Of a stretch of 64,000 nucleotides of DNA, positions 26,500 through 37,031 are shown piece by piece. Source of the stretch: Xanthobacteraceae bacterium (GTDB lineage: Bacteria > Pseudomonadota > Alphaproteobacteria > Rhizobiales > Xanthobacteraceae). The stretch covers positions 124,001 to 188,000 of the forward strand of contig JAQSWY010000005.1 of assembly GCA_029266425.1 (NCBI GenBank), written 5' to 3'. Below the pieces are notes generated by a model, which ran no database searches, was not told the origin of the DNA, and worked only from the letters and a program-made list of their open reading frames with translations. Numbering within the stretch: the stretch's first letter is position 1; every line of letters starts with the position of its first letter. The position numbers and the translations under genes are program-made.

Positions 26500-26603
26500 G
26501 TCATCCCGGCCGGAGGCGAAGCCGTAGAGCCGGGATCGCGTGACGAAAGTGCGCCCTCTTCTGCGCGCGATCCCGGATCGGCCTTGCTGCCGTCCGGGAT
26601 GAC
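26500..26603. repeat. dispersed palindromic repeat, family B, copy 1
   Basis: gtcatcccggccggaggcga at the left, gtccgggatgac at the right, with inner complementary segments agccgggatcg and cgatcccgg. It fills the gap between rlmN and mmsA. Second copy at 34200. Confidence 0.7.
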
Positions 26604-26626
26604 GCCTGGATGAAGGGGCGTGGAAG

Positions 26627-28132
<1,506 letters not shown>

Positions 28133-28186
28133 GCCGGTTCCTCGCTCGCGTTATTGGGTGCCTGCGCACCTGCGTCTAACTCGCCA

Positions 28187-28299
28187 CGTCATCCTGAGGT
28201 GCTCGGGCGTGGCCCGAGCCTCGAAGGATGCCCATCCCCGATGGCGTCTTCTGCTTCAGCATCCTTCGAGGCTCGCTGCGCTCGCACCTCAGGATGACG
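28187..28299. repeat. dispersed palindromic repeat, family C, copy 2 (complete)
   Basis: cgtcatcctgaggtgctcgg and gcctcgaaggatg on the left arm pair with catccttcgaggctcgctgc and cgcacctcaggatgacg on the right. About 113 bp of nearly perfect long hairpin. It lies in the divergent mmsA/LysR promoter region, which is unusual for a terminator-like element. Confidence 0.88.
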
Positions 28300-28419
28300 G
28301 GGCTTTGGGAGGCAGTTAAGGCCAGGTTCTTCAGGGCCTTTGTGCTTGCCGAAACTCCTCACTTCAACGACGATGATCCCGCATCCGTTGTGCAGGAATA
28401 GGCAGAGCTGGTACGGGTC

Positions 28420-29370
28420 ATGGACTGGGACCATCTGCGCGTCTTCCTCGCGGTCGCCCGCGCCGGGCAGATGCTGGCCGCGGCGCGGCAGCTCGGGCTC
28501 GACCATGCGACCGTCGGGCGCCGGCTCGGGGCGCTGGAGGCCAGCCTCAAGACCAAGCTGGTGGAGCGCCGCACCACGGGCTGCGAGCTCACCCCGGCCG
28601 GCGAGCGGCTCCTGGTTCATGCCGAGCGGATGGAGACCGAGATGCTGCAGGCGCAGTCCGTGCTCGGCAATGTTGATCTCGCGCTCTCCGGCACCGTGCG
28701 GATCGGGGCACCGGACGGCTTCGGCACCTATTTCCTGGCGCCGCGTCTCGGCAACCTGGTGGAACGGCATCCGGCGCTGACCGTGCAACTCGCCCCGCTG
28801 CCGCGCAGCTTCTCTTTGCCGAAACGCGAGGTCGACATCGCCATCACCCTGCAGCGCCCGCAGGAGGGGCGGCTGGTGGCCCGCAAGCTCACCGATTACA
28901 CGCTCGGGGTCTATGCCTCGCGCGCCTATCTCGCGCGCACCGGGCCGGTCGAGAACCACGCCGCGCTCACCGGGCGCACCCTCGTCACCTATGTGCCGGA
29001 CCTCGTCTACAGCCCGGCGCTGGATTATTTCGAGGCCTTCCGCGAGATCGAGGCGAGGCGGCTGGAATGCGCCAGCGTGGTCGGGCAGATGGAGGCGGTG
29101 CGCGCCGGCGCCGGCATCGGCATATTGCACGACTATGCGGCGCGCGAGCATGCCGAGCTCGTGCGGCTGCTGCCGGAACTGGGCTTCGAGCGCGCCTATT
29201 GGCTGGTGACGCACGCCGATATCCACGCTTTGCGGCGGGTGCAGGAGGTCGAGGGCTATATCGTCGATGCGGTGCAGGCCGAGCGCGGGCGCTTCCTTGC
29301 CGGCCGGCGTATCCGTTCAGAGCCCTGTCCGCTCGGATGGAATCATCCGAGTGACAAGACAGTGCTCTAG
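28420..29370 (+). CDS. LysR-family transcriptional regulator, next to mmsA
   Basis: 316 residues. The HTH (residues ~2-60) contains AARQLGLDHATVGRRLGALE; the effector-binding domain starts near SGTVRIGAPDGFGTYFLAP (~88). Divergent from mmsA, 287 bp apart with a family C repeat between. By arrangement it probably controls mmsA in response to a valine-breakdown intermediate; no binding site could be pinpointed. Confidence 0.92.
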   Translation: MDWDHLRVFLAVARAGQMLAAARQLGLDHATVGRRLGALEASLKTKLVERRTTGCELTPAGERLLVHAERMETEMLQAQSVLGNVDLALSGTVRIGAPDGFGTYFLAPRLGNLVERHPALTVQLAPLPRSFSLPKREVDIAITLQRPQEGRLVARKLTDYTLGVYASRAYLARTGPVENHAALTGRTLVTYVPDLVYSPALDYFEAFREIEARRLECASVVGQMEAVRAGAGIGILHDYAAREHAELVRLLPELGFERAYWLVTHADIHALRRVQEVEGYIVDAVQAERGRFLAGRRIRSEPCPLGWNHPSDKTVL

Positions 29371-29430
29371 ATTCGAGAAGCCGGAGCATGTTCTCTTCGC
29401 AAAAGTCTTTCAACTTTTGCGGAACATGAA

Positions 29431-30393
29431 CTAAGCGAGCCCCAGAGCGCCTAGCGTCTCGCGCATCCGCCGCGTCTCATCCCGCACGAAGACGCCGAAC
29501 GCCTCGCCGGAGAGATAAGAGCTGGTCCAGTTGCGCTGGAACAGCTTGGCCTTCCAGCCGGCGGTGGCGACGAGATCATCGGTCAGGGCGATCAGCCGCC
29601 GGCGCTCGTCCTCGGTGATCTGCGGCGGAGCGAACAGGCCGCGCCACATCGAAAGGTCGACCCGGATGCCCTGCTCGATCAGGGTCGGCACATTGACGCC
29701 GGGAATGCGCTGCGCCGCGGAGATGGCGAGCGGCCGCAGCCGGCCCGCCGCGACCTGCGGCTCGATCTCGCTCCAGCCGGCGACGACGCAGCCCCCATCC
29801 GTCGCCATCGCCTGCTCGACCGAACCCATGCCGCCGGGAGTCCCGTGATAGACCACGCGGCCGAGGGGCACGCCAGCCGCCTTCGCCACGAGGGCGGCCA
29901 GCACATGGTCGGTGCCCCCGGCGACCCCGCCGAACCAGCGCACCGTGGCGGGATCACGGGTTAGCGTCGTTACCAACGCCTCGAGCGAGCGCAGGGGAGA
30001 GGCTGCGGGCACCGCGATCGCCTCATACTCCGTGATCAGGCGCGCGATCGGGGTGACGGCGCCGAGATCCCGCCGCGAGCGGCCGACGATCAAGGCGCCG
30101 ACCATGCCCAGTCCGGCCACCATGACGATGTCGGCGCGTCCACGGTCGGTCTCGGAAAAGCTGTCGAAGCCGGCGAGGGCATTGGCCTCGTTGACCACGT
30201 CGGGCATGCCGACCAGGCCCGCAATATCCAGTCCGTCGGCGAAGGCGCGCGCGGTCTGGTCCGAGCCGCTGCCGCGTGGCGCCGGGGCCAGAATCCGCAG
30301 TGGCCCGACAAGGGGGGCCGCCCACGCACCACGGCGCGCCTGCAGGCCGGTAAGCCCTGCGGCCAGCGCGGAAAGAAAGAGACGGCGGTCCAT
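29431..30393 (-). CDS. Bug-family (TctC) periplasmic solute-binding protein
   Basis: 320 residues from ATG 30393. Signal peptide MDRRLFLSALAAGLTGLQAR with cleavage after a GAWA-like site. The TctC-type fold is indicated by VWYHGTPGG-like VVYHGTPGGMGS, GLFAPPQITEDERRRL and the late SGEAFGVFV segment. Such proteins bind carboxylates for tripartite tricarboxylate transporters or act as sensors. No TctA/TctB permease is nearby, so it is an orphan. The ligand is not predictable. Confidence 0.88.
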   Translation of the reverse strand: MDRRLFLSALAAGLTGLQARRGAWAAPLVGPLRILAPAPRGSGSDQTARAFADGLDIAGLVGMPDVVNEANALAGFDSFSETDRGRADIVMVAGLGMVGALIVGRSRRDLGAVTPIARLITEYEAIAVPAASPLRSLEALVTTLTRDPATVRWFGGVAGGTDHVLAALVAKAAGVPLGRVVYHGTPGGMGSVEQAMATDGGCVVAGWSEIEPQVAAGRLRPLAISAAQRIPGVNVPTLIEQGIRVDLSMWRGLFAPPQITEDERRRLIALTDDLVATAGWKAKLFQRNWTSSYLSGEAFGVFVRDETRRMRETLGALGLA

Positions 30394-30590
30394 TGCAGGA
30401 TGTCCGGCATGGGGAGCCCGCCGCAGCACGGCGGACACAGCAGTATCCGAGCATTAGCGTTTCGCTGCGTAAGCAGCAAATCGGCATGATGGTATCATTC
30501 GACTTGTCACCAAATTTTAGGGATTTCACCGGGTTACGAAGTGTAAAAAAACGACGTCGTCCTGAGAGGCTGACCGAAAACTTCAGATCG
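30394..30590. other. AT-rich leader region upstream of the Bug-type gene
   Basis: No gene seen. The stretch around 30440-30560 is clearly more AT-rich than its surroundings (for example caccaaattttagggatttc and a run of seven A at about 30545) and probably holds the promoter of the minus-strand binding-protein gene. A repeat starts at 30591. Confidence 0.5.
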
Positions 30591-30680
30591 CCCTCATCCC
30601 CGGGCTTGACCCGGGGATCCAGCCGGGACGCATGCACCCCGTCAAAGTCTGGATCCCCGGGTCAAGCCCGGGGATGAGGG
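30591..30680. repeat. dispersed palindromic repeat, family A, copy 3
   Basis: ccctcatccccgggcttgac at the left and gtcaagcccggggatgaggg at the right are exact reverse complements. The centre holds cccgtcaaagtctggatccc. This is the most symmetric copy of the family. Confidence 0.88.
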
Positions 30681-30713
30681 CGTGAGACGATAGTTCTCGT
30701 CATCTTCGGCGAG

Positions 30714-30768
30714 CCTTGAGTCAGGCTCTGAGCTGCGAGCGGAGCGAGCCTCGAAGGAGGCTCAAGCG
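30714..30768. repeat. half element of repeat family C
   Basis: gctgcgagcggagcgagcct followed by cgaaggaggctcaag is one arm of family C without its partner. It lies upstream of the kinase-like gene. Confidence 0.5.
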
Positions 30769-30856
30769 AAGCCCCCGATCCCAGTCCCACCCGCTAGCCA
30801 GCCGGCTACCGTGCCGGCATAGTGGCGGGCGGGATATTCAGGGATTGCCGGACGCG

Positions 30857-31738
30857 ATGGATGCCGAACCCGCCGCTGCCCGCGTACGCAGCCTGGCTCT
30901 CTGGCGCGGGCCGGTGGAGCCGGTGCCGCTGAAGGGCGGGATCACCAACACCAATTTCCTCGTCGAGGATGCGGGCCGACGCTATGCGGTGCGGGTCGGC
31001 CACGACATCCCGGTCCATGGCATCCTCCGCTTCGCCGAGCTTGCCGCCAGCCGCGCCGCCCACGCGGCCGGGGTTTCGCCCGCGGTGATCCATGCCGAGC
31101 CGGGCGTGATGGTGCTCGATTTCATCGACGGGCGGACCTTCGCCGCGGACGACGTGCGCGCCGAGCTGCCGCGCGTGGTCGATCTGGTGCGTCGCGCCCA
31201 TCGGCGTATCCCGAAGCACCTGCGCGGCCCGATGCCGATGTTCTGGGTGTTTCACGTCATTCGCGACTATGCGGCGACGCTTCGCGAGGGGGGATCGCCC
31301 TACTCCCCGGCGCTGCCGTCGTTTCTCGCCACGGCGGAACGGCTGGAGGCGGCGGTCGGCGCGATCGAGATCGCCTTCGGGCACAATGACCTTCTGCCGG
31401 CTAATTTCCTGGATGACGGCCGGCGGCTGTGGCTGGTCGACTGGGACTATTCCGGCTTCAACACCCCGCTGTTCGATCTCGGCGGGCTCGCCTCCAATGC
31501 CGGCTTCGCCGAAGACGAGGAGGTGCGGCTGCTGGAGCTCTATTATCAGCGTCCCGTCGACCACGGGCTGCGGCGACGCTTCCAGGCCATGCTGACCGCC
31601 TCGCTGATGCGCGAGACGATGTGGAGCATGGTGGCGGAGATCCACTCGACACTGGATTTCGACTACCACGCCTATACGCAAGAGAACCTCTGGCGGTACG
31701 ACGCTGCGTTTGTGCGCTTCACCGAGATGGGTCGCTGA
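30857..31738 (+). CDS. phosphotransferase, choline/aminoglycoside kinase-like
   Basis: 293 residues from ATG 30857. APH/choline-kinase fold: KGGITNTNFLVED (residues ~25-37) is the nucleotide-binding start, GHNDLLPANFL the catalytic loop with the HxDxxxxN pattern, and LVDWDYSGFNTPLFDLGGLA the metal-binding DxD region. It is separated by 2 bp from the dimethylglycine-dehydrogenase-like gene downstream. That pairing suggests a role with choline, ethanolamine or a methylated amine; this is inference. No kinase substrate can be assigned. Confidence 0.88.
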   Translation: MDAEPAAARVRSLALWRGPVEPVPLKGGITNTNFLVEDAGRRYAVRVGHDIPVHGILRFAELAASRAAHAAGVSPAVIHAEPGVMVLDFIDGRTFAADDVRAELPRVVDLVRRAHRRIPKHLRGPMPMFWVFHVIRDYAATLREGGSPYSPALPSFLATAERLEAAVGAIEIAFGHNDLLPANFLDDGRRLWLVDWDYSGFNTPLFDLGGLASNAGFAEDEEVRLLELYYQRPVDHGLRRRFQAMLTASLMRETMWSMVAEIHSTLDFDYHAYTQENLWRYDAAFVRFTEMGR

Positions 31739-31740
31739 CC

Positions 31741-34179
31741 ATGGGACTGCCTTCCTCCGTTCGCGTCGTCATCATCGGCGGCGGCATTGTCGGCTGCTCG
31801 GTCGCCTATCATCTCGGCAAGATGGGCTGGACCGACGTGATCCTCCTGGAGCGCAACCGGCTGACCTCCGGTTCGACCTGGCATGCGGCGGGCCTTGTGG
31901 GGCAGTTGCGCACGAGCGCCAGCATCACCCAGCTGCTCGGCGAATCCGTCGCGCTGTACAAGAGGCTGGAGGACGAGACCGGCCTTGCCACGGGCTGGAA
32001 GATGAATGGCGGGCTGCGCCTCGCCTGCAATCCCGACCGCTGGACCGAGGTGAAGCGGCAGGCCACCACCGCCAAGAGCTTCGGCCTCGACATGCAGCTC
32101 CTCACTCCGAAAGAGGCACGGGAGCTGTGGCCGCTGATGGAGATCGGCGACGTGGTCGGCGCTGCGTTCCTGCCGACCGACGGGCAGGCCAACCCCTCCG
32201 ACATCGCGCAGGCGCTGGCGCGCGGCGCGCGCATGGCCGGGGTGACGATTGCCGAGCAGGTCACGGTGACGGGGATCGAGGTGGTGGACGGCAAGGTCGT
32301 CGCCGTCGAGACCGATCAGGGCCGCATCGCCTGCGAAAAGCTCGTCATCTGCGCGGGGCTGTGGTCGCGTCAGGTGGGCAAGCTCGCGGGGGTGAACATT
32401 CCGCTGGTGCCGGTGCAGCACCAGTACATCGTCACCGAGCCGATTGCCGGCGTGCCACGCAATCTGCCGACGCTGCGCGATCCGGACCGGCTCACCTATT
32501 ACAAGGAAGAGGTCGGCGGGCTGGTCGCCGGCGGCTATGAGCCGAACCCGATTGCATGGGCGGAGCGCGGCATACCGGAGGGCTTCCACTTCTCGCTGCT
32601 CGACGAGAATTGGGATCATTTCGAGCCGATCATGCAGCTCATGCTGGGCCGGGTGCCGGCGCTGGAGACGGCGGGCATCAAGCAACTCATCAACGGGCCG
32701 GAGAGCTTCACGCCGGATGGCAATTTCATCCTCGGCCCGGCGCCGGAGGTGAAGGGCATCTATGTCGGCGCCGGCTTCAACGCGTTCGGCATCGCCTCTG
32801 GCGGCGGTGCCGGCATGGCGCTCGCCGAATGGGTGGCGACGGGCGCGCCGCCGTTCGACCTGTGGCCGGTCGATATCAGGCGCTTCGGCTCCAATCATCA
32901 GGATGAAGGCTGGGTGCGCACCCGCACGCTGGAGGCTTATGCCCGCCACTACACCATGGCGTGGCCATCGGAGGAGTTCGACAGCGGCCGGCCGCTGCGC
33001 CGCTCGCCGCTCTATGAGCGGCTGAGAGCATCGGGCGCGGTGTTCGGCGAGAAGCTCGGTTGGGAGCGCGTCAACTGGTTCGCTCACCCCGGCGAGACGC
33101 CGCGCGACCGCTATAGCTACGAGCGGCCGAACTGGTTCGAGGCGGTCGGGCGCGAGCACAATGCCTGCCGCGAGCGGGTGGCGCTGTTCGACCAGACCTC
33201 GTTCGCAAAATATCTCGTCGTGGGGAGGGACGCGGAGGCGGCGCTCACTTTCCTCTGCGCGAACGATGTGGCGAAGCCGCCCGGCGCGCTGACCTATACG
33301 CAGATGCTGAATGCGCGCGGCGGCATCGAATGCGACCTCACCGTCGCGCGGCTGGCGGTCGACCAATTCTACATCGTCACCGGCACCGGCTTTGCCACGC
33401 ACGACGCGCACTGGATCGCGAGCAACATCCCCGCCGGCCTCGATGCGCGGCTGATCGACGTCACCTCGTCACGCGCGGTGCTGAGCCTGTTCGGCCCGCG
33501 CGCCCGCGATGTGCTGGCCGCCGTGACACCGGACGACGTCTCCAACGCGGCCTTCCCGTTCGCCACCTGTCGCACCATCAGCGTGGCGGGCGCGCCGGTG
33601 CTCGCCTTGCGCATCACCTATGTCGGCGAGCTGGGCTGGGAGCTGCACGTCCCCGTCGAGTACACGACGAGCGTGTTCGAGGCGCTGCTGGCGGCGGGCG
33701 GGCCGCACGGGCTCGCGCTCGCTGGCTATCGCGCCATCGAGACGCTGCGGCTGGAGAAAGGCTACCGGGCGTGGGGGGCGGAAATCGGTCCGGATCACTC
33801 GCCGCTGGTCGCGGGTCTTGGCTGGGCGGTGAAGCTGAAATCCGGCGTGCCCTTCCTCGGCCGCGAGGCGCTGCTTGCGCAGAAGGCAAAGCCGCTGCCG
33901 CGGCTGCTCGCCGGCTTCCTGGTCGATCCGGCCGTCGTGCTGCTCGGCCGCGAAACCATCTTCCGCGATGGACACCGCGCCGGCTGGCTGGCGAGCGGCG
34001 GCTTCGGCCACACGATCGGGCGCAGCATCGGCTATGGCTATGTGCGCGATCCCGGCGGCGTCGATGCGGACTATGTGCGCTCCGGCGCCTATGAGCTGGA
34101 GGTGGCGGGCGAGCGGGTGCCGGCCGCGGTTTTTCTCACGCCGCCCTACGATCCGAAGATGGAGCGGGTGAAGGCGTAG
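31741..34179 (+). CDS. FAD-dependent oxidoreductase with GcvT domain, dimethylglycine/sarcosine dehydrogenase-like
   Basis: 812 residues. N-terminal DAO domain with VVIIGGGIVGCSVAYHLGK (residues 9-27). The STWHAAG motif (His48) is where dimethylglycine dehydrogenases bind FAD covalently. A linker (FAO_M type, about 385-440) leads to the folate-binding GcvT domain and its C-terminal barrel (~440-812), with QMLNARGGIECDLTV and RIETLRLEKGYR-like segments. This is the full domain set of enzymes that oxidise N-methyl groups and pass formaldehyde to tetrahydrofolate. It is second in a two-gene operon after the kinase-like gene. The exact N-methyl substrate is unknown. Confidence 0.92.
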   Translation: MGLPSSVRVVIIGGGIVGCSVAYHLGKMGWTDVILLERNRLTSGSTWHAAGLVGQLRTSASITQLLGESVALYKRLEDETGLATGWKMNGGLRLACNPDRWTEVKRQATTAKSFGLDMQLLTPKEARELWPLMEIGDVVGAAFLPTDGQANPSDIAQALARGARMAGVTIAEQVTVTGIEVVDGKVVAVETDQGRIACEKLVICAGLWSRQVGKLAGVNIPLVPVQHQYIVTEPIAGVPRNLPTLRDPDRLTYYKEEVGGLVAGGYEPNPIAWAERGIPEGFHFSLLDENWDHFEPIMQLMLGRVPALETAGIKQLINGPESFTPDGNFILGPAPEVKGIYVGAGFNAFGIASGGGAGMALAEWVATGAPPFDLWPVDIRRFGSNHQDEGWVRTRTLEAYARHYTMAWPSEEFDSGRPLRRSPLYERLRASGAVFGEKLGWERVNWFAHPGETPRDRYSYERPNWFEAVGREHNACRERVALFDQTSFAKYLVVGRDAEAALTFLCANDVAKPPGALTYTQMLNARGGIECDLTVARLAVDQFYIVTGTGFATHDAHWIASNIPAGLDARLIDVTSSRAVLSLFGPRARDVLAAVTPDDVSNAAFPFATCRTISVAGAPVLALRITYVGELGWELHVPVEYTTSVFEALLAAGGPHGLALAGYRAIETLRLEKGYRAWGAEIGPDHSPLVAGLGWAVKLKSGVPFLGREALLAQKAKPLPRLLAGFLVDPAVVLLGRETIFRDGHRAGWLASGGFGHTIGRSIGYGYVRDPGGVDADYVRSGAYELEVAGERVPAAVFLTPPYDPKMERVKA

Positions 34180-34199
34180 GGTTCTCATTCGTTAGAGGC

Positions 34200-34300
34200 G
34201 TCATCCCGGACGTGCCGCAGGCGCGAGCCGGGATCGTGTGAAGTCCCATACGCTACCTTCCAGCGATCCCGGCTCTCCGCTTCGCTTCGGGCGGGGTGAC
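34200..34300. repeat. dispersed palindromic repeat, family B, copy 2
   Basis: gtcatcccggacgtgccgca at the left, gggcggggtgac at the right, with inner agccgggatcg and cgatcccggct. It ends one base before the stop codon of the merR gene and probably serves both convergent transcripts. Confidence 0.7.
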
Positions 34301-34301
34301 C

Positions 34302-34736
34302 TCACGCCGCCTTGTGATGATGCCGGCACTCGCCGTGATCGGCGAGGATCTCGATCACCCGGCACTCCCCGACATGCCCATGGGAGCAGCCCTCGACCAT
34401 GCGCTCCAGCTCGGCGCGCAGCGCGATGAGGCTGGCGATGCGCCGCTCGACCTCAATAAGGCGGGCGTTCGCAATCGCGTCGGCGGCGGCGCAGGACTGG
34501 TTCGGATCGTCCTGAAGGGCGAGCAGCGTGCGGATCGACTCGATCTCGAAGCCGAGCTCGCGGGCGTGGCGGATGAAGGCGAGGCGCTGCATCTCGGCCA
34601 CGCCGAAGGTGCGTCGTCCGGCTTCGGTCCGGACGGGAGCCGGCAGCAGCCCGATCTCCTCGTAATAGCGTATCGTCGGCACCTTCACGCCGCTGACCTT
34701 CGCCGCTTCGCCGATGGAATGCTGCTTGCCCTGCAT
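34302..34736 (-). CDS. MerR-family metal-responsive regulator (ZntR/CadR/PbrR type)
   Basis: 144 residues from ATG 34736. The N-terminal MerR HTH has SIGEAAKVSGVKVPTIRYYE (7-26), and a long dimerisation helix covers ~75-118. Metal-binding cysteines are Cys82, Cys117 and Cys125, spaced as in ZntR, plus a His/Cys-rich C-terminal tail (HGECRHHH) with Cys137. It should sense Zn, Cd or Pb and untwist the 19-bp-spaced promoter of the divergent P-type ATPase gene. The operator lies between the two genes at 34745-34775. Confidence 0.93.
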   Translation of the reverse strand: MQGKQHSIGEAAKVSGVKVPTIRYYEEIGLLPAPVRTEAGRRTFGVAEMQRLAFIRHARELGFEIESIRTLLALQDDPNQSCAAADAIANARLIEVERRIASLIALRAELERMVEGCSHGHVGECRVIEILADHGECRHHHKAA

Positions 34737-34744
34737 TTTGCCGC

Positions 34745-34775
34745 TTGCTCCTCTAGTCGCTAGAGGATGTAGCTT
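34745..34775 (+). promoter_or_regulatory. MerR-type operator/promoter for the metal ATPase
   Basis: -35-like ttgctc (34745-34750), 19-bp spacer and -10-like tagctt (34770-34775). The spacer region holds the perfect dyad cctctag-tcg-ctagagg (34750-34766). The over-long spacer and central dyad are the hallmark of MerR-controlled promoters. It lies 30 bp upstream of the ATPase start. Confidence 0.85.
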
Positions 34776-34804
34776 GCGCGCCGGATCATGCAAGGGACCG
34801 GTAG

Positions 34805-37030
34805 ATGACGATATCCCCGCAGCAGCAGCGCTTCCGCATCGAAGGAATGGATTGCGCAGGCTGCGCCGCCAAGATCGACAAGGCCGTGCGCCGGCTCGAC
34901 GGCGTCGAAGAGGTCTCGGTCTCGGTGATGGCCGGCACCATGACGGTGCGCCATGCCGGGACCGTCGCCGCCGCGATCGAGAGTTGCGTGAGCGGGCTCG
35001 GCTACGGCATCGCGCCGCTCAATCGCGACGCGGCAGCAACAGTGCCGACGGGCGGGCACGCGCACGATCATCATGATCATGACCATGCGGAACATGATCA
35101 TGATCACGACCATCGCGCGAAGCAGCCCGAAATCGCCGGGCTGCACGGCCACGACCATGGCACCGAGGAGGGCGCGTGGTACCAGACGGCGAAGGGCGGG
35201 CTGACCATTGCCTGCGGTCTCGCGCTGGTCGCCGCCTATATCATCGGCCGGATCTGGCCGGGGCTCGACCTCTATGTCTTCACCGCCGCCATGCTGGTGG
35301 GGCTGATCCCGATCGCGCGGCGTGCGGTTGCCGCAGCGCTCGCCGGCTCGCCTTTCTCCATCGAGATGCTGATGACGGTGGCTGCCGTCGGCGCCGTCAT
35401 CATCGGCGCAGGGGAAGAGGGCGCCATGGTGGTGTTCCTGTTTCTGGTCGGCGAATTGCTGGAGGGCGTCGCCGCCGGCCGCGCCCGCGCCAGCATCCGC
35501 TCGCTCACCGCTTTGGTGCCGAAGACCGCGCTCCTGGTCGAGAACGGCACCACCCGCGAGGTGCCGGCCGAGCAGGTCGCGGTCGGCGCGCTGATCCTGG
35601 TACGCCCGGGCGAGCGCATCCCGGCGGACGGCGCGGTGATCGAGGGGGCAAGCTCGGTGGACGAGGCGCCGGTCACCGGCGAGAGCGTCCCCGTGCGCAA
35701 GGCGGCGGGCGACAGCGTGTTCGCCGGCACGGTGAATGGCGAGGCGGCGCTGACCGTGCGCGCCACGACGCCGGCGTCCGACAACACCATCGCCCGCGTG
35801 GTGCGCCTGGTCGAGGAGGCGCAGGAGAGCAAGGCGCCGACCGAGCGCTTCATCGACAGCTTCTCGCGCTGGTACACGCCGTTCGTGGTGCTGCTGGCGG
35901 CGCTGGTCGCGGTGGTGCCACCGCTGTTCTTCGGGGCGGGCTGGGACGCGTGGATCTACAAGGGCCTTGCGATCCTCCTGATCGGCTGCCCCTGCGCCCT
36001 CGTCATCTCGACGCCGGCGGCGATCGCCGCGGCGCTGGCCTTCGGCGCTCGCCATGGCCTTCTGATCAAGGGCGGTGCGGTGCTGGAGACGCTGCGCGGC
36101 ATCAATGCGGTGGCGTTCGACAAGACCGGGACGCTGACCGAGGGCAAGCCGAAGGTGACCGACATTGTCGGCGTGACGCTCGGCGAGCCCGAGGTGCTGC
36201 GGCTGGCGGGCGCACTGGAGAGCGGCTCCAGCCATCCTCTGGCGGCGGCGATCCTCGCCCGCGCCTCGGAGGACGGCGTTGCCATTCCTGCGGTTCGCGA
36301 GGCGGCGGCGCTGGGCGGGGAAGGGGTGAGCGGCATGGTGGAGGGCCGCGCTTTGTTCCTCGGTTCGCCGCGAGCCGCTGGCGCGCGGGCCTCGCTCGTG
36401 GCCGCGCAGGCGCGGATCGATGCGCTGCAGGCGGAGGGCAAGACGGTCGCGGTGCTGCTGGCGGACGAGACGGCGGTGGGCCTCATCGCCATGCGCGACG
36501 AGCCGCGTCCCGATGCGGCTTTGGGGCTCAAGGCGCTTGGTGAGGCCGGCGTGAAGACATTGATGCTGACCGGCGACAATGCCCGCACCGCTGAAGCGGT
36601 CGGCGCCAAGCTGGGCATCGAGGCGCGGGCCGAACTGATGCCGGCCGACAAGCTGCGCATCGTCGGCGAACTGCAGAAGCAGGGATTGAAGGTCGCGCAG
36701 GTCGGCGACGGCATCAACGACGCGCCGGCGCTCGCCGCTGCCGATGTCGGCATCGCCATGGGCGGCGGCACCGACGTCGCTCTGGAGACGGCAGACGCCG
36801 CCGTGCTGCATGGGCGAGTGGTGGACGTCGCGAAGATGATCGACCTCGCCCGGCGGACCATGGCGAACATCAAGCAGAACATCGTCATCGCGCTCGGGCT
36901 GAAGGCGGTGTTTCTGGTGACGACCATCCTCGGCATCACCGGCCTCTGGCCCGCCATCCTCGCCGATACCGGGGCGACGGTGCTGGTGACGATGAACGCG
37001 CTCAGGCTGCTGGGGCGGCGCTCGGCTTGA
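34805..37030 (+). CDS. zntA: P1B-type metal-exporting ATPase (Zn/Cd/Pb)
   Basis: 741 residues. The N-terminal HMA domain has GMDCAGC (Cys17, Cys20). A His/Asp-rich linker (residues ~85-118, more than a dozen His) precedes the first helices. The actuator motif is TGES (291-294), the membrane metal site CPC (395-397), the phosphorylated Asp439 in DKTGTLTEG, the HP motif in SSHPLAAAIL, and the hinge GDGINDAPAL. CPC with a Zn/Cd-type regulator points to the Zn2+/Cd2+/Pb2+ subgroup. It is expressed from the MerR-type promoter upstream. Confidence 0.95.
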   Translation: MTISPQQQRFRIEGMDCAGCAAKIDKAVRRLDGVEEVSVSVMAGTMTVRHAGTVAAAIESCVSGLGYGIAPLNRDAAATVPTGGHAHDHHDHDHAEHDHDHDHRAKQPEIAGLHGHDHGTEEGAWYQTAKGGLTIACGLALVAAYIIGRIWPGLDLYVFTAAMLVGLIPIARRAVAAALAGSPFSIEMLMTVAAVGAVIIGAGEEGAMVVFLFLVGELLEGVAAGRARASIRSLTALVPKTALLVENGTTREVPAEQVAVGALILVRPGERIPADGAVIEGASSVDEAPVTGESVPVRKAAGDSVFAGTVNGEAALTVRATTPASDNTIARVVRLVEEAQESKAPTERFIDSFSRWYTPFVVLLAALVAVVPPLFFGAGWDAWIYKGLAILLIGCPCALVISTPAAIAAALAFGARHGLLIKGGAVLETLRGINAVAFDKTGTLTEGKPKVTDIVGVTLGEPEVLRLAGALESGSSHPLAAAILARASEDGVAIPAVREAAALGGEGVSGMVEGRALFLGSPRAAGARASLVAAQARIDALQAEGKTVAVLLADETAVGLIAMRDEPRPDAALGLKALGEAGVKTLMLTGDNARTAEAVGAKLGIEARAELMPADKLRIVGELQKQGLKVAQVGDGINDAPALAAADVGIAMGGGTDVALETADAAVLHGRVVDVAKMIDLARRTMANIKQNIVIALGLKAVFLVTTILGITGLWPAILADTGATVLVTMNALRLLGRRSA

Positions 37031-37031
37031 A

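Noticed and set aside
34760..36811. 683-codon minus-strand open frame opposite the metal ATPase
   Set aside because: Low-complexity Arg/His/Asp-rich product; the P-type ATPase on the plus strand is unambiguous.
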